The notes beneath the pieces are model-generated. The model saw only the letters and a program-made list of their open reading frames with translations. It was not told the DNA's origin and did no database searches. The position numbers and the translations under genes are program-made. From positions 1,463,875 through 1,475,020 of the forward strand of contig CP070642.1 in NCBI GenBank assembly GCA_020354105.1: a DNA stretch of 11,146 nucleotides, in the 5' to 3' direction. Positions 1-7,076 of this stretch are shown here, piece by piece. The number at the start of each line of letters is the position of its first letter. The stretch's first letter is position 1. Origin of the DNA: Chloroflexota bacterium. GTDB lineage: Bacteria > Chloroflexota > Dehalococcoidia > GIF9 > UBA5629.

Positions 1-13
1 GTAGTGCTACAAT
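1..13 (+). promoter_or_regulatory. Possible uvrA promoter -10 region (extended -10), cut by window edge
   Basis: Bases 5-13 read TGCTACAAT, an extended -10 element (TG, one base, TACAAT). A start about 7 nt downstream would give uvrA a leader of roughly 25 nt. Any -35 element lies outside the window. The same bases form a short inverted repeat, GTAG-TG-CTAC at 1-10, which could be an operator half or chance. The call rests only on motif match and position. Confidence 0.35.
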
Positions 14-44
14 TAATAGTCCAATTTAGACGCAAGGAAATCTT

Positions 45-2906
45 ATGCCTTCAGACCATATAATCGTAAAAGGGGCGCGGGAACACAACCTCAAGAACAT
101 AGACGTTAATATACCCCGAGATAAGCTGGTGGTCATCACCGGCGTTTCCGGCTCGGGTAAAAGCTCTTTAGCCTTCGATACCATTTACGCCGAAGGGCAG
201 CGCCGCTACGTTGAATCGCTTTCCGCCTATGCTCGGCAGTTCCTAGGACTGATGGAAAAGCCGGATGTCGACTACATCGAAGGCTTGAGTCCGGCTATTT
301 CAATCGACCAGAGGGGACCATCTCGCAATCCTCGTTCCACCGTAGGCACAGTAACCGAGATTTACGATTATCTGCGGCTGCTTTTCGCTCGCGTCGGTCA
401 TCCACACTGCCCTAAATGCGGGCGCGAGATATCCAAACAAACGGTACAACAGATTGTGGATGCAGTACAGGAAATACCCACCGGCAGCCGAATTATGATT
501 CTGGCACCTCTAATCAGAGACCGTAAAGGCGAACACCAGTCTATATTCGATGACTTACGTAAAGCAGGCTTTGTCCGGGTTCGTGTCGACGGATATATAC
601 GTGACCTCTCAGAGGAATACGAGTTAGACAAGAATAAGAAGCACACTATCGAGGCCGTGGTTGACCGACTTCAGGTAGGCGAAGCTGAGAACAATCGCAT
701 TTCTGACTCAGTGGAAACAGCGCTGAAGCTCGGTGCCGGCGTTGTCCTTATCTCAATCATAGACAGAGAAGAATTGCTGTTCTCCGAGCACTTCGCCTGT
801 GTCCATTGCGGCGTAAGTCTTGGTGAAATCGCTCCCAGGACTTTCAGCTTCAACAGCCCACACGGAGCCTGCCCGGCTTGCAGCGGGCTGGGAGTAAAGC
901 TGGAAATAGACCCTGACCTGCTAATACCAAATAAGGACCTGAGCCTGGCAGAAGGTGCCATCCATGCCTGGGGATGGTTTGCCTGGCATGCCAGCGAGTT
1001 ACATGACCTGGCACGCCGCTATGGTTTCTCGGTTAACACACCGGTTAGCAAGCTCAGCAAAGAGCATCTCACGCTCGTCCTCTATGGCGAGGATGGCGAG
1101 CTGGTCAAATACCGAAACCGCTTCGGTCGAGTTAGAGAATATTTCACCAGCTATGAAGGGGCAATCCCCTATTTAGAGCGGGTTTACCGCGATACAGAAT
1201 CCAGCAATACTCGGGCTATCATAGAACGGCACATGGCTTCTTATCCCTGTCCTGCCTGCAATGGAAAACGGCTTAAACCAGAATCTTTAGCTATTACCAT
1301 AGATGGAATGAACATAATCGAGGTAACCGAGCTAGCAGCTTCGGAAACGCTGCGCTGGATGCGTGTGCTCAATGATGACAGTAGCCAGCCACGATTGACA
1401 CCCCATGAGCTAAAGATAGCCCACCAGATTCTAAAGGAGATAAATACCCGTCTTGGCTTTCTGATAGACATCGGGTTGGGCTACCTGACCTTAGCCCGTC
1501 CCTCAGCAACCTTGAGCGGTGGTGAAGCCCAGAGAATCCGCCTGGCCACTCAAATAGGCAGCGGTCTTATGGGGGTTCTTTACATCTGCGACGAGCCCAC
1601 TATCGGACTGCATCCGGCTGACATTCATCGCCTTATTGAGACAATGAAAAGATTGCGTGATCTGGGCAATACGACCCTAATTGTAGAGCACGATGAAGCC
1701 ATGATGCGAGCAGCTGACTACATCATTGACATGGGGCCCGGGGCAGGTGAACATGGCGGTAAGATAGTAGCCACTGGAACATTGGCAGATATCATGAGCT
1801 GCCCCAAATCGATAACCGGTCAATATGTGAGTAGAGCAAAGCAAATTCCACTGCCAACTGGACGCCGCCCAGGCTCAGGCAGTGAATTGATAGTCAAAGG
1901 TGCCTGCGAAAACAATTTGAAAAATATCGATGTTACCATACCTCTGGGCAAATTCGTCTGTATAAGCGGGGTATCGGGTAGCGGCAAGAGTACTCTTGTT
2001 AATGACGTAATGTATAAAAAGCTGGCTCAGCTATTCTATAAGGCAAAAGACAGGCCCGGTAAATGTGACAGCATAATCGGCATTGAACACATTGACAAGG
2101 TTATCGATATTGACCAATCGCCCATCGGTCGCACTCCACGCAGCAATCCAGCTACCTACACCGGTACTTTTACGCCCATTCGCGAACTATTCGCTACCGT
2201 CCCCGAAGCCCGTGCACGCGGCTACAAACCAGGACGCTTTTCATTCAATGCCAAGGGCGGACGCTGCGAAGCCTGTCAGGGTGAAGGCTATATACAGATA
2301 GAGATGCAGTTCCTACCCGATGTTACCGTGCCCTGCGAGGTATGTAAAGGCAAGCGTTACAATCGAGAGGCACTTGAGATCTACTTTAAAGGCAAGAATA
2401 TCGCTGATATTCTGGATATGAGCGTGGATGAAGCCCTGAACTTCTTCGAGCATTTCCCCAAAGTAAGAAGGAAGCTTGAGACACTGCACGATGTTGGTTT
2501 AGGCTACATACGTCTGGGACAGCCAGCGCCCACCCTCTCCGGTGGTGAAGCCCAGAGGGTCAAACTTGCCACCGAACTATCTCGCCGCTCCACAGGCAAA
2601 ACACTCTATATTCTCGACGAACCTACCACCGGCCTGGCTTTTGCTGATATAGACTGTCTGCTTCAAGTGCTCCAACGGCTGGTAGATTCCGGAAACACCG
2701 TGGTAATCATCGAGCACCACGTGGATGTCATGAAAAACGCCGACTTTATAATAGACCTGGGTCCCGGGGCTGGCGACGAAGGCGGCTACATTATAGCCAC
2801 CGGCACGCCCGAAGAGGTGGCACAAATAGAGAGTTCATTCACCGGCCAATATCTTCGCGATGTGCTGGGTAATCAACAAAAAGAGTACTCTTTAGCCAAG
2901 CAATAG
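45..2906 (+). CDS. uvrA: UvrABC system protein A (excinuclease ABC subunit A)
   Basis: UvrA is the DNA-damage sensor of nucleotide excision repair. It works as a dimeric ABC-type ATPase in the cytoplasm and loads UvrB onto lesions. The protein has 953 residues, full length for the family (about 940), with two ABC modules. The first Walker A motif (GVSGSGKS) is at residues 33-40 and the second begins near 642. LSGGE signatures start at about 490 and 831. A four-Cys zinc module uses C252, C255, C276 and C279; the C-terminal zinc finger uses C741, C744, C764 and C767. The second Walker B is around D858/E859, with an H-loop His at 891. The ATG follows AAGGAAA with good spacing. One oddity: the usual GLH after Walker B in the second module is GLA (A865), and the IEHN of most homologues is IEHH. 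The gene converges on the membrane operon with only 11 bp between stop codons. Identity is certain; the effect of the substitutions is unknown. Confidence 0.98.
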   Translation: MPSDHIIVKGAREHNLKNIDVNIPRDKLVVITGVSGSGKSSLAFDTIYAEGQRRYVESLSAYARQFLGLMEKPDVDYIEGLSPAISIDQRGPSRNPRSTVGTVTEIYDYLRLLFARVGHPHCPKCGREISKQTVQQIVDAVQEIPTGSRIMILAPLIRDRKGEHQSIFDDLRKAGFVRVRVDGYIRDLSEEYELDKNKKHTIEAVVDRLQVGEAENNRISDSVETALKLGAGVVLISIIDREELLFSEHFACVHCGVSLGEIAPRTFSFNSPHGACPACSGLGVKLEIDPDLLIPNKDLSLAEGAIHAWGWFAWHASELHDLARRYGFSVNTPVSKLSKEHLTLVLYGEDGELVKYRNRFGRVREYFTSYEGAIPYLERVYRDTESSNTRAIIERHMASYPCPACNGKRLKPESLAITIDGMNIIEVTELAASETLRWMRVLNDDSSQPRLTPHELKIAHQILKEINTRLGFLIDIGLGYLTLARPSATLSGGEAQRIRLATQIGSGLMGVLYICDEPTIGLHPADIHRLIETMKRLRDLGNTTLIVEHDEAMMRAADYIIDMGPGAGEHGGKIVATGTLADIMSCPKSITGQYVSRAKQIPLPTGRRPGSGSELIVKGACENNLKNIDVTIPLGKFVCISGVSGSGKSTLVNDVMYKKLAQLFYKAKDRPGKCDSIIGIEHIDKVIDIDQSPIGRTPRSNPATYTGTFTPIRELFATVPEARARGYKPGRFSFNAKGGRCEACQGEGYIQIEMQFLPDVTVPCEVCKGKRYNREALEIYFKGKNIADILDMSVDEALNFFEHFPKVRRKLETLHDVGLGYIRLGQPAPTLSGGEAQRVKLATELSRRSTGKTLYILDEPTTGLAFADIDCLLQVLQRLVDSGNTVVIIEHHVDVMKNADFIIDLGPGAGDEGGYIIATGTPEEVAQIESSFTGQYLRDVLGNQQKEYSLAKQ

Positions 2907-2917
2907 CACTTATCCAA

Positions 2918-4015
2918 CTATTCAGAAGCCTGCTGTATCTGCTCTGCCATGAGGTTCTGGCGAGCATATTTGTAGAGCTCCACAACTGTAGCCACCAGGG
3001 GCACAATCAATATAATCCCCCACAAGCCAGCAATATAAGCACCCAATGGGAGCAAAACCAGAATCACGGCCGGGTGTATGCGCATGTAAGTCCCATGAAT
3101 TCTGGGAACAAGCAGGAGGTTTTCCAGCAGTTGGACAGCCAGGTAGACAACAATCACCCAGATTACCTTGTCTGGAGCTATGGCTAGGGTAACAATAACA
3201 CCAACCGCTCCACCAATCCATGGGCCCAATATAGGAATAAACTCCATTAGCCCCTGAAAAGCCGCTAAAGCTGGGGCAAGCGTTATACCCAACGCAGCCA
3301 ATCCGATGAAGCACAGAACAGCCACAACTGCAGAAAGTATTAACTGAGCACGAATCCATCGCCCCAGCACCTTGTCTATGACTCCGACAACTCCTCTGGC
3401 ATGTTTAGCCATCTGTGGCGAAAAAGCAGAATAAAAGCTGTTGCTCAATTTTTCCCAGTCTTTTAAGATATAGAAAAGGAACACAGGTAAGGCAACAAAA
3501 CCAAGTACAAAGCCGAAGGTGCCCGATATATATGAAACGCCCTTCCCGAAGGCCCCTCGGATAGCATTGCCCAATGTCGCACCTGCATCCTGCAAACTGT
3601 CTCCTAACTGCTGGTGGGTTTCAGGCGGAAGCCATTGCTGAAGAATATCAAGCCAATCATGGAAAGTCTTCAGGCCCTGAGAAAAATACTGGGGTGCATT
3701 CTTAATTAAAATTGAAAAGGAACTCACCACACCTGTAATTATGTAGAAAGTCGATAAGCCAACGACCACCAGGATTACTATAAAGATAAGTGCTATCAAA
3801 GAGGTTCGTCTGGCTGACGACCACCTGCCTTGAACAGGCAATTTCTTTTCAAGCCAAGAAATAACAGGATACAAAAGATAAGCCAGTACCAGGCCACAGA
3901 TAAAGGGCAGTAAGACGCTCCAAAAAGCGCCCAGAATCAAGAAGGTAATAACTATGGCTAATACGAAAAATATCAGGCGTCTGTTTCTTCTAAAGACACT
4001 ACCTTCTGTATCCAA
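2918..4015 (-). CDS. PerM/AI-2E family multi-pass membrane transporter
   Basis: This 365-residue protein belongs to the AI-2E transporter (PerM-like) family, predicted permeases with about eight membrane spans. Characterised members have been linked to autoinducer-2 export, Na+/H+ antiport or other small-molecule efflux, so the substrate here cannot be named. Hydrophobic segments lie near residues 13-30, 31-53, 74-98, 163-185, 225-247, 253-280, 284-303 and 315-345, with the family's soluble insert around 100-160. Family landmarks are FYILKDWE (181-188), EFIPILGPWIG (258-268) and a PRIHG...IHP stretch (304-315). The start is a TTG preceded by AAGGTGA at 4019-4025; no internal ATG fits, since the first membrane span follows at once. 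It is the last gene of the minus-strand membrane operon, 63 nt downstream of the YtxH-like gene with no visible terminator between. Confidence 0.9.
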   Translation of the reverse strand: MDTEGSVFRRNRRLIFFVLAIVITFLILGAFWSVLLPFICGLVLAYLLYPVISWLEKKLPVQGRWSSARRTSLIALIFIVILVVVGLSTFYIITGVVSSFSILIKNAPQYFSQGLKTFHDWLDILQQWLPPETHQQLGDSLQDAGATLGNAIRGAFGKGVSYISGTFGFVLGFVALPVFLFYILKDWEKLSNSFYSAFSPQMAKHARGVVGVIDKVLGRWIRAQLILSAVVAVLCFIGLAALGITLAPALAAFQGLMEFIPILGPWIGGAVGVIVTLAIAPDKVIWVIVVYLAVQLLENLLLVPRIHGTYMRIHPAVILVLLPLGAYIAGLWGIILIVPLVATVVELYKYARQNLMAEQIQQASE

Positions 4016-4018
4016 GAT

Positions 4019-4025
4019 TCACCTT
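4019..4025 (-). promoter_or_regulatory. Ribosome binding site for PerM-like gene (TTG start)
   Basis: On the minus strand the sequence reads AAGGTGA, 3 nt before the TTG at 4015-4013. The spacing is short, but this is the only Shine-Dalgarno-like stretch near the N terminus, and it supports the TTG as the initiation codon. Confidence 0.5.
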
Positions 4026-4078
4026 GCAGATGAGCCGCTTTGCCAAGCTCACAATTAAATAACCAATTGTCTATATTA

Positions 4079-4303
4079 CTAACTGATTTTAGCCCGGGCT
4101 TTTTTGGTGACCTCGGTAGCGGTCTCCCGTACTTTTTTAGCAGCTTCCCCCGCCCTTTCTCGAGCCATCTCAGCCTTCTCCTTCAACATTTGCCTGGTTT
4201 CTTCACCAGACTTCGGGGCAAATAGAAAACCTATAGCCAAGCCAAGAACCGCCCCTACAACGAGCCCAATAGCAAAGCCACTGCCGCCATTTCTATCATT
4301 CAT
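4079..4303 (-). CDS. YtxH-like small membrane protein
   Basis: This 74-residue protein has the YtxH layout: a glycine-rich membrane helix (residues 9-29) ending in the family motif GFLFAPKSGEETR (25-37), then a highly charged Ala/Lys/Glu helix (about 38-72) likely to form an amphipathic helix or coiled coil on the cytoplasmic side. YtxH proteins are envelope or stress-associated in Bacillus; their biochemical role is unknown. The ATG at 4303 is chosen over a longer in-frame reading to 4348 because AGGAGGGA sits 7 nt upstream (4311-4318) and the homologous region starts here. The start overlaps the end of the upstream DUF948-like gene by 8 nt, so translation is probably coupled. An AGCCCGGGCT palindrome near the 3' end is coding sequence, not a terminator. 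Confidence 0.85.
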   Translation of the reverse strand: MNDRNGGSGFAIGLVVGAVLGLAIGFLFAPKSGEETRQMLKEKAEMARERAGEAAKKVRETATEVTKKARAKIS

Positions 4304-4583
4304 TTTTCTCTCCCTCCTGTTTCCTGAAAAACCTGCTGAACATATCAATACCCCCAGATATGCCTTTTATTATAGCACCTATACTAGCTAAAGGACCTAC
4401 TATCTCATCCTTTACTGCTGTGGAAATCTCGTGGACATTTGCCGAGGTAGCCCGCACTGAATTCAGTATGGCTCTCACTCTAACATATAGCAAGCATGCT
4501 AGAACGGCGAAAAGGATTACCACCACTGTAAACACCAGACCCCAAACACAAATAACCAGATCTCTATACCATGCAATATCCAT
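4296..4583 (-). CDS. Small DUF948/YtxG-like single-pass membrane protein
   Basis: The 95-residue protein has one N-terminal membrane helix (about residues 8-33), followed by an amphipathic region (35-62), a Gly-Pro break (63-64) and a short charged tail. This layout and its partner resemble DUF948 proteins such as Bacillus YtxG, encoded just before ytxH; similarity is in layout and residue pattern rather than strong motifs. The ATG at 4583 is preferred to an in-frame GTG at 4592, because AAAGGGGGG at 4592-4600 lies 8 nt upstream of the ATG and overlaps the GTG. The 3' end carries the ribosome binding site and start of the YtxH gene. The gene lies 30 nt after the PrsW-like gene in the same transcript. 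Function is not known; a membrane-anchored scaffold with YtxH is a guess. Confidence 0.7.
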   Translation of the reverse strand: MDIAWYRDLVICVWGLVFTVVVILFAVLACLLYVRVRAILNSVRATSANVHEISTAVKDEIVGPLASIGAIIKGISGGIDMFSRFFRKQEGEKNE

Positions 4584-4591
4584 AAACAACA

Positions 4592-4600
4592 CCCCCCTTT
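4592..4600 (-). promoter_or_regulatory. Ribosome binding site deciding the DUF948-like start
   Basis: The minus strand reads AAAGGGGGG, 8 nt before the ATG at 4583-4581. Because it overlaps the alternative GTG at 4592-4590, it argues for the ATG. Confidence 0.5.
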
Positions 4601-4613
4601 ATATTTTTATGGT

Positions 4614-5390
4614 TTAAGCCTGTGATTTTTTCTCTCGAAGCCATAGAACCACTCCTGTTGCTATCAACGCCCAAGCAGCAATGAAGAACTCCGCTTGCAC
4701 GCCAGTAATGAGTTCTTTGCTCATCAAAACATAGCTGTATGATGAGAAGAAATACACGAAAGCACCCAGGAGATAGAATTGCCATCCCCAACCTTTGGCT
4801 AGTCCCCAACCTGCTAGTGCACAGGAAGCTATTTGAGTACCCAACACGAAAAAGGTTTCCCAAAATCCACCAAGGGCTACAAGCCCATACATCTGGACAT
4901 TCTCCCAACTCCATCCGCTAGCAAAGATATAATTGAGTGTCCATTGAGACTCAAGTATACTAAATCCAGCGCCGGATACAGCACCGGCAGCAAGCCCCAG
5001 CTTAGGTTCGATATTTCTGCCATTACGCCACCAATAGATAACCACCGGTACCAATTTAAAACCCTCACGAACCAGAGCGTAAAGGTACATTGATGGTACG
5101 CTTGCCAGCATAGCCCATTGCAACAGAGTTTCACGGCTCCAGACGGAACCAAGCACCAACGAAATTAAGGAGCTGAGAGGATATGCCGTAATAGCAATAG
5201 CAATAGGTGCCAGAATAGCACCTCCAGCAAGCACTGCCCACAGCCATGGTTTAGCAAGCAACGGCGGACGATAACAGGCAAGCCAGATTGCACCAAAAAT
5301 CAAAGCCAGAAACCAAGCCAGCAGCATTTCCAAGATATCTGGGTTAACTGCGAAAAAATTGATTAAAAAACCAAGCATTTGCTGCAACAT
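4614..5390 (-). CDS. Multi-pass membrane protein with degenerate PrsW-like (glutamic intramembrane protease) motifs
   Basis: This 258-residue hydrophobic protein has about seven or eight membrane spans (near 22-40, 48-70, 72-82, 92-120, 130-148, 165-195, 203-222 and 234-250). Its motif order recalls PrsW/YhfC-type intramembrane proteases. REGFK (108-112) sits where these have EExxK. GAGFSILES (140-148) sits where they have GxGFxxxEN. A helix ending GWGLA (194-198) has Gln186 where the family's catalytic His would fall, 8 residues before that Gly. Family background: PrsW cleaves anti-sigma factors in the membrane. Inference: if related, this copy lacks one Glu of the first pair and the His, so it may be a non-catalytic relative. 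The ATG follows AGGAGGA (5394-5400) closely. It is the first gene of a four-gene membrane operon and lies just downstream of a zinc-ribbon protein gene. Membrane location is solid; the family call is tentative. Confidence 0.5.
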   Translation of the reverse strand: MLQQMLGFLINFFAVNPDILEMLLAWFLALIFGAIWLACYRPPLLAKPWLWAVLAGGAILAPIAIAITAYPLSSLISLVLGSVWSRETLLQWAMLASVPSMYLYALVREGFKLVPVVIYWWRNGRNIEPKLGLAAGAVSGAGFSILESQWTLNYIFASGWSWENVQMYGLVALGGFWETFFVLGTQIASCALAGWGLAKGWGWQFYLLGAFVYFFSSYSYVLMSKELITGVQAEFFIAAWALIATGVVLWLREKKSQA

Positions 5391-5412
5391 GAATCCTCCT
5401 CATATGATTTTC

Positions 5413-5442
5413 ACTATATAGACGTGTCTCTCGTTAATTCAA
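5413..5442 (-). promoter_or_regulatory. Candidate promoter of the membrane operon
   Basis: On the minus strand TTGAAT (5442-5437) is followed after 18 nt by TATAGT (5418-5413), or after 16 nt by the overlapping TATATA (5420-5415). Either would start transcription within about 20 nt of the ATG at 5390. The stretch 5391-5514 holds no gene. Motif match only. Confidence 0.45.
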
Positions 5443-5514
5443 ATAAAACAGCTATCCAACAATTGCTGAGATAACAACAGGTTTTTCCTCAGTCAAAATT
5501 ATGAAACACAACTC

Positions 5515-5988
5515 CTATATCCACCCCTGCATCTCATTGGGCTGATAAACGATTGCACCTACATCCTGAGCAAGTTCGAATTCATGGAATTGCATTTGAT
5601 TGAAACCAGTTGCTCCAGGCAACGCAGGCGATGGATTCTTAATGAAATTATCATAGACAAAATAGGCTCCCAGCACTAAGAATGCGATAATCACTAAACC
5701 GAGGCATCCTGTAAGCCACGGGTCAGACTTTTTCTTTGCTTTCCCCCCATCCTCTCCACCTTGCCCAGACCCCTGATAGGCTACCGGCTGCTTTGGGAAA
5801 GGCTTTACCCTCTGCGGTGTTGGCCAAAAAAGGCTTTCACGGCAACCTGGACAATTTATTAATGTGGCGTCCACAACAGCACCGCAATGAGGACAATTAT
5901 ACTGGAACTTCTGTCCACACGCCTGGCAGAACTCCTGGCCTACGTTATTCTGCGCACCGCATGTGGGACAGGGAAAAATCTGTTGCAT
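5515..5988 (-). CDS. Double zinc-ribbon, single-pass membrane protein
   Basis: The 157-residue protein begins with two CxxC-x10-CxxC zinc ribbons: C7, C10, C21, C24 and C32, C35, C46, C49. A Pro/Gly/Lys-rich linker (about 55-90) leads to one membrane helix (about 91-113) and a 44-residue tail without recognisable domains. The cytoplasmic side is probably the zinc-ribbon end, given the basic stretch KAKKK just before the helix. Such zinc-ribbon membrane proteins are common and mostly uncharacterised; the ribbons may bind protein or nucleic acid. The ATG at 5988 has a purine-rich AGGATGG upstream. The gene lies 124 nt ahead of the PrsW-like gene and is divergent from degV. A separate promoter appears to precede the downstream operon, so co-transcription is possible but not required. 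No specific function can be assigned. Confidence 0.8.
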   Translation of the reverse strand: MQQIFPCPTCGAQNNVGQEFCQACGQKFQYNCPHCGAVVDATLINCPGCRESLFWPTPQRVKPFPKQPVAYQGSGQGGEDGGKAKKKSDPWLTGCLGLVIIAFLVLGAYFVYDNFIKNPSPALPGATGFNQMQFHEFELAQDVGAIVYQPNEMQGWI

Positions 5989-6008
5989 TAGACCACCATC
6001 CTCAATTT

Positions 6009-6037
6009 AAACTAGAACGATGATACAAACATGTCAA
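6009..6037 (-). promoter_or_regulatory. Candidate promoter of the zinc-ribbon gene
   Basis: The minus strand has a perfect TTGACA (6037-6032), 17 nt, then TAGTTT (6014-6009), a weak -10. Transcription would begin about 14 nt before the ATG at 5988. The good -35 and correct spacing support it; the poor -10 lowers certainty. Confidence 0.4.
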
Positions 6038-6123
6038 CGCTACACCGTAAGACAACAAACAATCCCCATTTTAACCCGCCGAAGCCTATACTTCAAGCCA
6101 GATGAATTAGGGCAGCTAAGCAC

Positions 6124-6152
6124 TTTACACACTAATCACCATACAGTATACT
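6124..6152 (+). promoter_or_regulatory. Promoter of the DegV gene
   Basis: TTTACA (6124-6129), a 17-nt spacer and TATACT (6147-6152) match the sigma70 consensus at 5 of 6 positions each. The start would be near 6159, giving a leader of about 36 nt that contains an AAAGGAT ribosome binding site. Confidence 0.6.
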
Positions 6153-6194
6153 TTAATCCCACATGAGCTATAACTTTAAAAAGGATGCTGTTTA

Positions 6195-7034
6195 ATGCCA
6201 ATTAAAGTCGTTACCGACAGCTGCTCTGATATTACACAAGAGGAAGCTAAAAAATTAGGTATCGCTGTGGTACCAGCATATCTCCGCTTCGGTAACGAAG
6301 TTTATCGTGACGGAGTCGACATCGATTTCGATCAATTCTATAACAAACTGGCAACCAGCTCAATTCACCCATCTACCGCAGCACCATCGCCAGGAGATTT
6401 CGCCAAAGTCTACGAGGAGATGGCCAAGGAAACCAACGAGATTGTCTCTATACATGTTACCAGCAAACACAGCGCCGTGTGTGATTCTGCTCTGGTAGGC
6501 AAAGAGCTTGCTGAAAAGAAAGGTTCCAAGATTGAAGTTATTGATTCTCGTGGCTTAACGATGTGGCAAGGACTTGTCGCCATAGTTGCAGCTCAGGCTG
6601 CCAAAACTGGCTGTAGCTTGCAACAGGTGGTAGACAAAGCATATGAGACCATTAATCAACTGCGTGCCCTGGCAGTCCTAGACACTTTGAGATATGCAGT
6701 CAAAGGTGGGCGTCTCGGCAAAACACTTTTCGCTATTGAATCAAAGCTTAACGTGAAACCTTTGATTACTATCCGTGATGGTGAAGTTCGTCCAGCCGGA
6801 ATAACACGCACTCGAGCCAAAGGGATAGACCGGCTACGCGAATTCATAGCGTCATCAGATATCGATGATTTGGCTATTGTCCACAGCACTACACCAGACG
6901 ATGCCAAAACACTTGCCGACTACGCACGTTCCCTCTTCCCCAATATCGCACCACGAATATCAAGACTTGGCCCTGCGCTGGGAGTACACGGCGGCCCCGG
7001 AACCCTGGTCACAATCGTTAAGAGTGCCAAGTAA
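6195..7034 (+). CDS. DegV family fatty-acid-binding protein
   Basis: DegV/FakB proteins are cytoplasmic and bind a fatty acid; in many bacteria they present it to the kinase FakA for incorporation into phospholipid. The 279 residues match the family length and pattern: VTDSCSDI (6-13), HPSTAAPSPGDF (58-69), SKHSAVCDSA (90-99), VIDSRGL (115-121), LDTLRYAVKGGRLG (162-175), KPLITIRDGEV (188-198) and LGPALGVHGGPG (258-269). Thr61 and Ser93, which I recall as the fatty-acid carboxylate contacts in the Thermotoga TM841 structure, are both present at the same numbers. The usual SGT after the second loop reads SAV here, with Ser93 kept. The ATG lies 7 nt after AAAGGAT. No FakA (DAK-domain) gene is in view. 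The gene stands alone with its own promoter and converges on the PAC2 pair across 42 bp. Confidence 0.93.
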   Translation: MPIKVVTDSCSDITQEEAKKLGIAVVPAYLRFGNEVYRDGVDIDFDQFYNKLATSSIHPSTAAPSPGDFAKVYEEMAKETNEIVSIHVTSKHSAVCDSALVGKELAEKKGSKIEVIDSRGLTMWQGLVAIVAAQAAKTGCSLQQVVDKAYETINQLRALAVLDTLRYAVKGGRLGKTLFAIESKLNVKPLITIRDGEVRPAGITRTRAKGIDRLREFIASSDIDDLAIVHSTTPDDAKTLADYARSLFPNIAPRISRLGPALGVHGGPGTLVTIVKSAK

Positions 7035-7076
7035 AATGTGTCCACCCAGGTCATCAAATCCTACATGGGCTCGACC

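Noticed and set aside
1516..2558. 18-bp identical direct repeat (CGGTGGTGAAGCCCAGAG) at about 1516 and 2540
   Set aside because: Both copies encode the SGGEAQR ABC signature in the two halves of UvrA; it is protein homology, not a mobile or regulatory repeat.
2922..3359. Second minus-strand open frame inside the PerM-like gene, rich in Cys and Gly
   Set aside because: It is an out-of-frame shadow of the transporter gene with no ribosome binding site of its own and no family resemblance.
4091..4106. AGCCCGGGCT palindrome followed by a T run, resembling a terminator on the plus strand
   Set aside because: It is a self-complementary block with at most a 3-bp stem and 4-nt loop, lies inside the YtxH-like coding region, and no plus-strand gene ends there.
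5441..5468. Possible terminator after the zinc-ribbon gene (CAGC...GCTG then TTTTATTT on the minus strand)
   Set aside because: The stem is only 4 bp with a 12-nt loop, too weak to call; a nearby CTGAG/CTCAG pair has a 17-nt loop and no T run after it.
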